A stretch of 64,000 bases of DNA, taken from Mycobacterium sp. 852013-50091_SCH5140682 (GTDB taxonomy: Bacteria; Actinomycetota; Actinomycetes; Mycobacteriales; Mycobacteriaceae). Where the stretch lies: assembly GCF_001665685.1 (NCBI RefSeq), contig NZ_LZTB01000088.1:25062-89061 (forward strand), read 5' to 3'. The position numbers and the translations under genes are program-made. The notes under the pieces were generated by a model. It did no database searches. It had not been told where the DNA came from and worked only from the letters and a program-made list of their open reading frames with translations. Positions 47,259 through 55,397 of this stretch are shown one piece after another (positions within the stretch are counted from its first letter, which is position 1; the number at the start of each line of letters is the position of its first letter).

Positions 47259-48187
47259 GCTTGCCCACGCCGATAAAAGCTCAGGTGCTGGCGGCGGCAT
47301 TGCCGTGGCTCAAGCAGCTGCACGGCAAGATCGTGGTGGTCAAGTACGGCGGCAACGCCATGACCGACGAGACCCTCAAGGCCGCGTTCGCCGCCGACAT
47401 GGTGTTTCTGCGCAATTGCGGCATCCACCCGGTCGTGGTGCACGGCGGTGGCCCGCAGATCAGCGCCATGCTCAAAAAGCTCGGCATCGCAGGTGATTTC
47501 AAGGGCGGGTTCCGCGTGACCACGCCCGAGGTGCTCGACGTCGCACGCATGGTGCTGTTCGGCCAGGTGGGGCGCGAACTGGTCAACCTGATCAACGCGC
47601 ACGGCGCGTATGCGGTCGGGGTCACCGGTGAGGACGCGCAACTGTTCACCGCGGTCCGACGCAGCGTCAACGTCGACGGCGTGGCCACCGACATCGGCCT
47701 GGTCGGCGACGTTGAGCACGTCAACGCCGGGTCGCTGCTGGATCTTATTGCCGCAGGCCGGATTCCGGTGGTCTCGACCATCGCTCCCGATGCCGACGGC
47801 GTCGTGCACAACATCAACGCCGACACCGCCGCCGCGGCCCTGGCTGAGGCCCTGGGCGCGGAGAAGCTCGTGATGCTCACCGATGTCGAAGGGCTGTACA
47901 CCGATTGGCCCGACCGTGATTCGCTGGTCAGTGAAATCGATACGGCCGCACTTGCCGAGCTGCTGCCGCGCCTCGAATCCGGCATGGTGCCCAAGATCGA
48001 GGCCTGCCTGCGCGCCGTGGCCGGTGGCGTGCCCAGCGCTCACGTGATCGACGGCCGCGTCGAACACTGCGTGCTGGTCGAGCTGTTCACCGATGAAGGA
48101 ACCGGAACGAAAGTGCGTGCGACGACGCCGGAGCGAGGGACGAGCCCTGGCGAGGAGTCGGACAAGGAAGTTGGGGCGCAACAATGA
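47255..48187 (+). CDS. argB: acetylglutamate kinase
   Basis: Amino-acid-kinase-fold enzyme of 310 residues that phosphorylates N-acetylglutamate, usually the arginine-feedback-controlled step. Visible are VVVKYGGNAM, VVVHGGGPQI (ATP loop), GFRVTT and INADTAAAALAEAL. The N-terminal helix (PIKAQVLAAALPWLKQLHGK) is the type used for hexamer formation and arginine inhibition. It overlaps argJ and argD by 4 bases each. Confidence 0.97.
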   Translation: MSLPTPIKAQVLAAALPWLKQLHGKIVVVKYGGNAMTDETLKAAFAADMVFLRNCGIHPVVVHGGGPQISAMLKKLGIAGDFKGGFRVTTPEVLDVARMVLFGQVGRELVNLINAHGAYAVGVTGEDAQLFTAVRRSVNVDGVATDIGLVGDVEHVNAGSLLDLIAAGRIPVVSTIAPDADGVVHNINADTAAAALAEALGAEKLVMLTDVEGLYTDWPDRDSLVSEIDTAALAELLPRLESGMVPKIEACLRAVAGGVPSAHVIDGRVEHCVLVELFTDEGTGTKVRATTPERGTSPGEESDKEVGAQQ

Positions 48188-49350
48188 CACTGCAGGACCG
48201 CTGGGAAGCGGTGATGATGAACAACTACGGCACCCCACCGTTGGCGCTGGCCAGCGGCGACGGCGCGGTAGTCACCGATACCGACGGCAAGCAGTACCTC
48301 GACCTGCTCGGCGGTATCGCGGTGAACCTGCTCGGGCACCGCCACCCCGCGGTCATCGAGGCCGTCACCACCCAGCTGAACACGCTCGGGCACACCTCGA
48401 ATCTCTATGCCACCGAACCGGGTATCGCGCTGGCAGAGGCACTCGTCGGCCATCTGGGAAGCCCCGCACGGGCGTTCTTCTGCAATTCGGGCACCGAGGC
48501 CAACGAGGTCGCGTTCAAGATCACCCGGCTCACCGGCAAGACGAATCTCGTTGCGGCCCAAGGCGCGTTCCACGGCCGCACGATGGGCTCGCTGGCGCTG
48601 ACCGGCCAGCCCACCAAGCAGGCGCCGTTCGAACCGTTGCCGGGCAACGTGACTCACGTGCCCTACGGCGACGTTGACGCTCTCGCCGCCGCCGTTGACG
48701 ACGCCACGGCCGCGGTGTTCCTCGAACCGATCATGGGAGAGGGCGGGGTCGTCGTCCCGCCGGCCGGCTACCTGGTCGCCGCACGCGAGATCACCGCGAA
48801 ACACGGTGCGCTGCTGGTCCTCGATGAGGTACAGACCGGGGTGGGCCGCACCGGGGCCTTCTTCGCCCATCAACACGACGGCATCACGCCGGACGTGGTG
48901 ACGCTGGCCAAGGGGCTCGGCGGCGGACTGCCGATCGGTGCCTGCCTGGCCATCGGCGCCGCGGGCGACCTGCTGACCCCGGGTCTGCACGGCAGCACGT
49001 TCGGCGGCAACCCGGTGTGCACGGCCGCGGCGCTGGGCGTGCTGCGCGCCCTGGCCGACGGCGATCTGATCGCGCGCGCCGGTGTGCTCGGCAAGACCAT
49101 CAGCCACGGCATCGAGGAGCTGGGCCATCCACTCGTCGACCACGTCCGCGGCAAGGGGCTGCTGCAGGGCATCGCGCTGACCGCGCCCAGTGCCAAGGCC
49201 GTCGAATCCGCCGCCCGCGACGCCGGTTTCCTGGTCAACGCGGCGGCCGCCGACGTGATCCGGTTGGCGCCGCCGCTGATCATCACCGAGGACCAGATCA
49301 ACCAGTTCCTCACCGCGCTACCCGCGGTGCTCGACGAGGGGGCCAAATGA
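48184..49350 (+). CDS. argD: acetylornithine aminotransferase
   Basis: Class III PLP aminotransferase of 388 residues converting N-acetylglutamate semialdehyde to N-acetylornithine. Motifs: FFCNSGTEANEVAFKITR, FHGRTMGSLALTG, LVLDEVQTGVGRTG, and the PLP lysine in TLAKGLGGGLPIGA. ATG at 48184 overlaps the argB stop. Its own stop overlaps the argF ATG. Confidence 0.97.
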   Translation: MTLQDRWEAVMMNNYGTPPLALASGDGAVVTDTDGKQYLDLLGGIAVNLLGHRHPAVIEAVTTQLNTLGHTSNLYATEPGIALAEALVGHLGSPARAFFCNSGTEANEVAFKITRLTGKTNLVAAQGAFHGRTMGSLALTGQPTKQAPFEPLPGNVTHVPYGDVDALAAAVDDATAAVFLEPIMGEGGVVVPPAGYLVAAREITAKHGALLVLDEVQTGVGRTGAFFAHQHDGITPDVVTLAKGLGGGLPIGACLAIGAAGDLLTPGLHGSTFGGNPVCTAAALGVLRALADGDLIARAGVLGKTISHGIEELGHPLVDHVRGKGLLQGIALTAPSAKAVESAARDAGFLVNAAAADVIRLAPPLIITEDQINQFLTALPAVLDEGAK

Positions 49351-50279
49351 CCCGACATTTCTTACGTGACGACGACCTGACGCCCGACGAACAAGCCGAG
49401 GTCCTCGCGCTGGCGGCCGAGCTCAAGAAGGCGCCGTTCTCCCATCGCCCGCTGGAAGGCCCGCGCGGCGTCGGCGTCATCTTCGAGAAGAACTCGACCC
49501 GCACCCGGTTCTCGTTCGAGATGGGCATCTCCCAGCTGGGCGGGCACGCGGTCGTGGTCGACGGCCGCAGCATGCAGCTCGGCCGCGAGGAAACGCTGGA
49601 GGACACCGGTGCGGTGTTGTCCCGCTACGTCGACGCGATCGTCTGGCGCACCTTCGCACAGGAGCGCCTGCTGGCCATGGCGTCCGGCGCGACCGTGCCG
49701 ATCATCAACGCGCTGTCCGACGAGTTCCACCCCTGCCAGGTGCTGGCCGACCTGCAGACGCTCGCCGAGCGCAAGGGCGGTGTGGCGGCGCTGCAAGGTT
49801 TGACGATGACCTACCTGGGCGACGGCGCCAACAACATGGCGCACTCGTTGATGATCGGTGGCGTCACGGCGGGCATCAGCGTCACCATCGCCGCCCCCGA
49901 CGGTTTCGGACCCGACCCGCAGTACGTCGACGCGGCCCGCAAGCGTGCCGCGGAGACCGGCGCGACGGTGACGGTGACCGACGACCCGCGGGCCGCGGTC
50001 GACGGCGTCGACGTCATCGTCACCGACACCTGGACGTCGATGGGCCAGGAGAACGACGGCCTCGACCGGGTCCGCCCGTTCCGCCCGTTCCAGGTCAACA
50101 GCGACCTGCTCAAGCTGGCCGACGCCGAAGCCGTTGTGCTGCATTGCCTTCCGGCGCACCGCGGCTACGAGATCACCGATGAGGTGATCGACGGCCCGCA
50201 GAGCGCGGTGTTCGACGAAGCCGAGAACCGGTTGCACGCGCAGAAGGCGCTGCTGGCCTGGCTACTGGCGCGCGCCTGA
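49347..50279 (+). CDS. argF: ornithine carbamoyltransferase
   Basis: Makes citrulline from ornithine and carbamoyl phosphate; 310 residues. Carbamoyl-phosphate motif STRTRFSFE, then MQLGREETLEDT, HPCQVLADLQT and the ornithine-binding HCLPAHRGYEI are all present. ATG at 49347 gives an ATGA overlap with argD. argR follows after 7 bases. Confidence 0.97.
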   Translation: MTRHFLRDDDLTPDEQAEVLALAAELKKAPFSHRPLEGPRGVGVIFEKNSTRTRFSFEMGISQLGGHAVVVDGRSMQLGREETLEDTGAVLSRYVDAIVWRTFAQERLLAMASGATVPIINALSDEFHPCQVLADLQTLAERKGGVAALQGLTMTYLGDGANNMAHSLMIGGVTAGISVTIAAPDGFGPDPQYVDAARKRAAETGATVTVTDDPRAAVDGVDVIVTDTWTSMGQENDGLDRVRPFRPFQVNSDLLKLADAEAVVLHCLPAHRGYEITDEVIDGPQSAVFDEAENRLHAQKALLAWLLARA

Positions 50280-50286
50280 GCCCGCC

Positions 50287-50763
50287 ATGAGTTCTCCGAC
50301 CCGAGTCGGCCGCCAGGCCCGCATCGTCGCTCTCCTGTCGTCGCGCGCGGTGAGCAGCCAGACGGAGTTGGCGAGCCTGCTGGCCGACGAAGGCATCGAG
50401 GTCACCCAGGCCACGCTGTCGCGGGACCTGGAGGAACTCGGCGCGGTCAAACTGCGGGGCGCCGACGGCGGTGTCGGGGTCTACGTCGTCCCGGAGGACG
50501 GCAGCCCCGTGCGCGGGGTGTCCGGCGGCACCGAGCGGCTGACCCGATTGATGGGGGAGTTGCTGGTTTCCACCGATGCCAGCGCTAACCTTGCCGTGCT
50601 GCGCACCCCGCCCGGGGCCGCGCACTACCTGGCCAGCGCCATCGACCGCGCAGCCCTGCCCTATGTGGTCGGCACCATCGCCGGTGACGACACCATCGCG
50701 GTGGTGGCGCGCGAACCGATGACCGGCGCCGAGCTGGCCACCACCCTCGAAAACCTGAAATAG
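50287..50763 (+). CDS. argR: arginine repressor
   Basis: Hexameric arginine-sensing regulator of 158 residues. The N-terminal winged helix has SQTELASLLADEGIEVTQATLSRDLEELGAVK; the C-terminal arginine-binding domain has AHYLASAIDRAALPYVVGTIAGDDT. It is inside the operon it represses, giving autoregulation through the ARG box at 44959. Confidence 0.97.
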   Translation: MSSPTRVGRQARIVALLSSRAVSSQTELASLLADEGIEVTQATLSRDLEELGAVKLRGADGGVGVYVVPEDGSPVRGVSGGTERLTRLMGELLVSTDASANLAVLRTPPGAAHYLASAIDRAALPYVVGTIAGDDTIAVVAREPMTGAELATTLENLK

Positions 50764-50786
50764 AGCCCAACACAAGGAGATTGCTC

Positions 50787-51986
50787 ATGTCCGATCGCGT
50801 CATCCTGGCGTACTCCGGAGGTCTCGACACTTCGGTGGCGATCAGCTGGATCGGAAAGGAAACCGGCCGCGAGGTCGTCGCCGTCGCCATCGACCTCGGC
50901 CAGGGTGGCGAGGACATGGAGGTCGTGCGGCAGCGGGCGCTGGATTGCGGCGCCGTCGAGGCGGTTGTCGTCGACGCGCGCGACGAGTTCGCGAACGAGT
51001 ACTGCCTGCCCACCATCCAATCCAACGCGTTGTACATGGACCGCTACCCGCTGGTCTCCGCGATCAGCCGGCCGCTGATCGTCAAGCACCTGGTGGCCGC
51101 CGCGCGTGAGCACAACGGCGGCATCGTCGCGCACGGCTGCACCGGTAAGGGCAACGACCAGGTCCGCTTCGAGGTCGGCTTCGCGTCGCTGGCACCCGAT
51201 CTCGAGGTGCTCGCTCCGGTGCGTGACTACGCCTGGACCCGCGAGAAGGCCATCGCCTTCGCCGAGGAGAACGCGATCCCGATCAACGTCACCAAGCGCT
51301 CACCGTTCTCCATCGACCAGAACGTGTGGGGCCGCGCGGTCGAGACGGGCTTCCTCGAGCACCTGTGGAACGCACCGACCAAAGACGTCTACGACTACAC
51401 CGAGGATCCGACCGTCCACTGGAACACGCCCGACGAGGTCGTCGTCGGATTCGACAAGGGCGTGCCGGTTTCCATCGACGGCAAGCCGGTCACGGTGCTT
51501 GAGGCCATCGTCGAGCTCAACCGCCGCGCAGGCGCTCAGGGCGTCGGCCGGCTCGACGTGGTCGAGGACCGGCTGGTCGGCATCAAGAGCCGCGAGATCT
51601 ACGAGGCCCCGGGCGCCATGGTGCTCATCACCGCGCACACCGAGCTGGAGCACGTCACGCTGGAACGTGAGCTGGGCCGGTTCAAGCGCACCACGGACCA
51701 GAAGTGGGGCGAGCTGGTGTACGACGGCCTGTGGTACTCGCCGCTGAAGCGGGCCCTGGAGTCGTTCGTCGCACACACCCAGGAGCACGTGACCGGCGAG
51801 ATCCGGCTGGTGCTGCACGGCGGGCACATCGCGGTCAACGGGCGGCGCAGCCCGGAGTCGCTCTACGACTTCAACCTCGCCACCTACGACGAGGGCGACA
51901 GCTTCGACCAGTCCAATGCCAAGGGCTTCGTGCACGTGCACGGTCTCAGCTCGAAGATCTCGGCCAAGCGCGACCTGGGTATCTGA
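50787..51986 (+). CDS. argG: argininosuccinate synthase
   Basis: Joins citrulline and aspartate with ATP; 399 residues. The P-loop-like LAYSGGLDTSVAI, HGCTGKGNDQVRFE and the IDQNVWGR segment are typical. ATG at 50787 is chosen over an upstream TTG because AAGGAG lies 7 bases before it. A very strong hairpin separates it from argH. Confidence 0.97.
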   Translation: MSDRVILAYSGGLDTSVAISWIGKETGREVVAVAIDLGQGGEDMEVVRQRALDCGAVEAVVVDARDEFANEYCLPTIQSNALYMDRYPLVSAISRPLIVKHLVAAAREHNGGIVAHGCTGKGNDQVRFEVGFASLAPDLEVLAPVRDYAWTREKAIAFAEENAIPINVTKRSPFSIDQNVWGRAVETGFLEHLWNAPTKDVYDYTEDPTVHWNTPDEVVVGFDKGVPVSIDGKPVTVLEAIVELNRRAGAQGVGRLDVVEDRLVGIKSREIYEAPGAMVLITAHTELEHVTLERELGRFKRTTDQKWGELVYDGLWYSPLKRALESFVAHTQEHVTGEIRLVLHGGHIAVNGRRSPESLYDFNLATYDEGDSFDQSNAKGFVHVHGLSSKISAKRDLGI

Positions 51987-51989
51987 TGC

Positions 51990-52021
51990 CGAGCAGTCCC
52001 CCGCTTGCGGGGGACTGCTCG
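51990..52021 (+). terminator. 15-bp perfect hairpin between argG and argH
   Basis: Arms 51990-52004 and 52007-52021 pair over 15 bp without mismatch, leaving only two loop bases. It starts 3 bases after the argG stop and ends 15 bases before the argH GTG. No T tract follows, so it may be a partial terminator, an mRNA-stability element or an inserted repeat. Confidence 0.7.
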
Positions 52022-52036
52022 CGGAAGGGTGGTGAC

Positions 52037-53446
52037 GTGAGTACCAACGAAGGTTCGCTGTGGGGCGGGCGGTTCACCGACGGCCCGTCGGATGCCCTTG
52101 CCGCGCTGAGCAAGTCGACGCACTTCGACTGGGCGCTGGCCCCGTATGACGTGCGGGCGTCCAAGGCGCACGCCAGGGTGCTGCACCGCGCAGGCCTGCT
52201 CACCGACGAGCAGCGCGACGGGCTGCTGGCCGGCCTGGACAGCCTGGGCGAAGACCTCGCCGACGGCAGCTTCGGCCCGCTGCCCAGTGACGAGGACGTG
52301 CACGGCGCCTTGGAGCGTGGCCTGATCGACCGGGTCGGCCCCGATCTGGGCGGCCGGCTGCGGGCCGGGAGGTCGCGAAACGACCAAGTCGCCACGCTGT
52401 TCCGGATGTGGCTGCGCGACGCCATCACCGCTGCCGGCAACGGCGTGCTCGACGTGGCGGCCGCACTGGCCACCCAGGCCGCCGCGCACCCGACGGCGAT
52501 CATGCCCGGCAAGACGCATCTGCAGTCGGCACAGCCGGTGTTGCTGGCGCATCATCTGCTCGCCCACGCGCATCCGCTGCTGCGCGACGCGGACCGCCTC
52601 ATCGACCTCGACAAGCGGGCCGCGGTCTCGCCCTACGGGTCCGGTGCGCTGGCCGGGTCGTCACTGGGACTGGACCCCGATGCCATCGCCGACGAACTCG
52701 GGTTCACCGCGGCCGCCGACAACTCGATCGACGCCACGGCCTCGCGGGATTTCGCCGCGGAGGCAGCCTTCGTGTTCGCGATGATCGCTGTCGACCTGTC
52801 ACGGTTGGCCGAAGACATCATCCTGTGGAGCACAACGGAATTCGGTTACGTCACCCTGCACGACGCCTGGTCGACGGGCAGTTCGATCATGCCGCAGAAG
52901 AAGAATCCGGACATCGCCGAGCTGGCGCGCGGCAAGTCCGGCAGGCTGATCGGCAACCTGACCGGGCTGCTCGCGACGCTCAAGGCACAGCCATTGGCCT
53001 ACAACCGGGACCTGCAAGAGGACAAGGAGCCGGTGTTCGACTCCGTCGCGCAGCTGCAGCTGCTGCTGCCTGCGATGGCCGGGTTGGTGGGCACGCTGAC
53101 TTTCGACACCGACCGGATGGCGGCACTGGCCCCGCAGGGATACACGCTGGCCACCGATATCGCCGAATGGATGGTGCGCCAAGGTATTCCGTTCCGGATC
53201 GCGCACGAAGCGGCCGGCGCGGCGGTACGTGCGGCCGAGGCCCGCGGGGTCGGGCTGGAGGAGCTCGCCGACGACGAGTTGGCAGGCATCCATCCCGGGC
53301 TGACGGCTCAGGTGCGTGAGGTGCTGACGATCGCGGGGTCGGTCAATTCCCGCGATGCCCGCGGCGGCACCGCCCCGATCCAGGTGGCCAAGCAGCTCGG
53401 CGTGGTGCGTGACACCCTGGATCAGTTGCGGATCCGGTTGCGCTGA
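52037..53446 (+). CDS. argH: argininosuccinate lyase
   Basis: Last step of arginine synthesis, releasing arginine and fumarate; 469 residues. Motifs: LWGGRFTDGPSDAL start, SRNDQVAT, the TIMPGKTHLQSAQP-like catalytic segment, and the signature GSSIMPQKKNPD. GTG at 52037 is chosen as it begins the family N-terminus; GGTGGTGACG is only a weak ribosome site. It converges on the ABC-F gene with 18 bases between stops. Confidence 0.97.
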   Translation: MSTNEGSLWGGRFTDGPSDALAALSKSTHFDWALAPYDVRASKAHARVLHRAGLLTDEQRDGLLAGLDSLGEDLADGSFGPLPSDEDVHGALERGLIDRVGPDLGGRLRAGRSRNDQVATLFRMWLRDAITAAGNGVLDVAAALATQAAAHPTAIMPGKTHLQSAQPVLLAHHLLAHAHPLLRDADRLIDLDKRAAVSPYGSGALAGSSLGLDPDAIADELGFTAAADNSIDATASRDFAAEAAFVFAMIAVDLSRLAEDIILWSTTEFGYVTLHDAWSTGSSIMPQKKNPDIAELARGKSGRLIGNLTGLLATLKAQPLAYNRDLQEDKEPVFDSVAQLQLLLPAMAGLVGTLTFDTDRMAALAPQGYTLATDIAEWMVRQGIPFRIAHEAAGAAVRAAEARGVGLEELADDELAGIHPGLTAQVREVLTIAGSVNSRDARGGTAPIQVAKQLGVVRDTLDQLRIRLR

Positions 53447-53464
53447 CGCGTCATTTCGCGCGAG

Positions 53465-55252
53465 TCACTCCAGCTGTTCTGACAGCTCCAGCCAGCGGGC
53501 CTCCAATTCGGCCACCTGATCTTCCAGCTCGCGTAGCTGCGCGGTGAGCCGACCGATTCCGACATGGTCGGAATGGTCGTGCGCCGCGAGCTCGTCGTGC
53601 TTGTCGGAGATCCGACCGGCGAGCTTGGCCAACGACCGGTCGATCGACGCGACCTCTTTCTCGATGTTGCGCAGCTCGGCGCCCGACTTGCCCTGCGCGG
53701 GCGTCGGCGTCGGCGTCGACGCTGTCCGCGAGGCGGCAGCCGGGGCCGACGGCTGTGCCGCCAGCCGCAGATACTCGTCGACGCCGCCGGGGAGGTGGCG
53801 CAGCCGCCCGTCGAGGATCGCGTACTGCTGATCGGTGACCCGCTCCAGCAGATAGCGGTCGTGGGACACCACGATCAGCGTGCCCGGCCAGGAGTCGAGC
53901 AGATCCTCGGTGGCAGTGAGCATGTCGGTGTCGACGTCATTGGTCGGCTCGTCAAGCACCAGGACGTTCGGCTCGCTCAGCACCACCAGCATGAGCTGCA
54001 ACCGGCGGCGCTGCCCACCGGAGAGCTCACCGACCCGCGACGAGAGTTGCGCCCGGTTGAAGCCCAACCGCTCCAGCAGCTGTGCCGGGGTGAGCTCCTT
54101 GCCGTCGATCACGTAGCTGGTCTGCAGCCGGCCCAGCACCTCGCGGACCATGTCGCCGGCCATGGCGTTCAGTTCGGTCGACTGCTGGTCGAGAATCGCC
54201 AGCCGCACTGTCTTTCCGCGTTTGACCCGGCCCGTGGTCGGGGCCACCGTGCCGGCGATCAGTCCGAGCAGCGTCGACTTCCCGGCTCCGTTGGCGCCGA
54301 GGATGCCTGTGCGTTCGCCCGGGGCGATGCGCCATTCGACATCGCGCAGCACCTCGCGGCCGTCGAATGCGACGGACACGTCCAGCAGGTCGATGACGTC
54401 CTTGCCGAGGCGGGCGGTCGCCAGGCGGGACAGTTCCACGCTGTTGCGCAGCGGCGGCACATCGGAGATCAGGGCGTTGGCCGCATCGATGCGGAACTTG
54501 GGCTTCGAGCTGCGGGCTGGCGGGCCGCGCCGCAGCCACGCCAGTTCCTTGCGCATCAGGTTCTGCCGTTTGGCCTCGGACGCGGCGGCGATGCGGTCGC
54601 GCTCCACCCGCTGCAACACATACGCCGCGTACCCGCCTTCGAAGGGCTCGACGATGCCGTCGTGCACCTCCCACGTGGCCGTTGCGACCTCGTCGAGGAA
54701 CCACCGGTCGTGCGTGATGAGCAGCAGCCCACCAGCGCCGCGCGCCCAGCGGCCCTGCAAATGCCCGGCCAGCCAGGTGATGCCCTCGATGTCGAGGTGG
54801 TTGGTGGGCTCGTCGAGGGCGACGACGTCCCAGTCGCCGATCAGCAGCGCAGCCAGCTGCACCCGTCGGCGTTGCCCGCCGGAGAGGGTGCCGACCGTTG
54901 CGTCGAATCCGATATCGGCCACCAGCCCGCCGATGACGTCCCGCACACGCGCATCCCCGGCCCATTCGTGCTCCGGCCGATCACCCACCAGCGACCAGCC
55001 GACCGTGTGCTCGGAATCCAGCGTGTCGGTCTGGTCGAGTGCGCCCACTCGCAGACCTCCCCGCTGGGTGACGCGCCCGCCATGCGGGGTGATCCGCCCG
55101 GTGAGCATGCCCAGAAGGCTCGATTTGCCGTCGCCGTTGCGGCCGACGATGCCGATGCGGTCGCCGTCGCTGACGCCGACGGTGACAGCGTCGAACACCA
55201 CACCTGTCGGGTACTCCAGGTGCAGGGCTTCGCCGCCGAGTAGGTGTGCCAT
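53465..55252 (-). CDS. ABC-F family ATPase (Uup-like)
   Basis: Soluble protein of 595 residues with two ABC modules and no membrane helices. Walker A GRNGDGKSS (first, with Asp for the usual Ala) and GANGAGKST (second); signatures LSGGQRRRVQLA and LSGGQRRRLQLM; Walker B VVALDEPTNHLD and VLVLDEPTNDVD. The linker between modules and the C-terminal coiled coil (ELRNIEKEVASIDRSLAKLAG, LRELEDQVAELEARW) match Uup-type ABC-F, which act on ribosomes or branched DNA. It could also give ribosome-protection resistance; not decided. Confidence 0.9.
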   Translation of the reverse strand: MAHLLGGEALHLEYPTGVVFDAVTVGVSDGDRIGIVGRNGDGKSSLLGMLTGRITPHGGRVTQRGGLRVGALDQTDTLDSEHTVGWSLVGDRPEHEWAGDARVRDVIGGLVADIGFDATVGTLSGGQRRRVQLAALLIGDWDVVALDEPTNHLDIEGITWLAGHLQGRWARGAGGLLLITHDRWFLDEVATATWEVHDGIVEPFEGGYAAYVLQRVERDRIAAASEAKRQNLMRKELAWLRRGPPARSSKPKFRIDAANALISDVPPLRNSVELSRLATARLGKDVIDLLDVSVAFDGREVLRDVEWRIAPGERTGILGANGAGKSTLLGLIAGTVAPTTGRVKRGKTVRLAILDQQSTELNAMAGDMVREVLGRLQTSYVIDGKELTPAQLLERLGFNRAQLSSRVGELSGGQRRRLQLMLVVLSEPNVLVLDEPTNDVDTDMLTATEDLLDSWPGTLIVVSHDRYLLERVTDQQYAILDGRLRHLPGGVDEYLRLAAQPSAPAAASRTASTPTPTPAQGKSGAELRNIEKEVASIDRSLAKLAGRISDKHDELAAHDHSDHVGIGRLTAQLRELEDQVAELEARWLELSEQLE

Positions 55253-55397
55253 CGCCGCCGACCTTAGCGTCAGCCTCGGCCCGGCCGTGAAGGTGCCGGT
55301 GCGGTTTGCCTCAGGCGTCGTCGCCGGTGCGGTGACGTGCCATGATGACCACGTCAGTCGGGGACAGCACGTCAAAAACGTAGGGGAGCGGGCGTTG

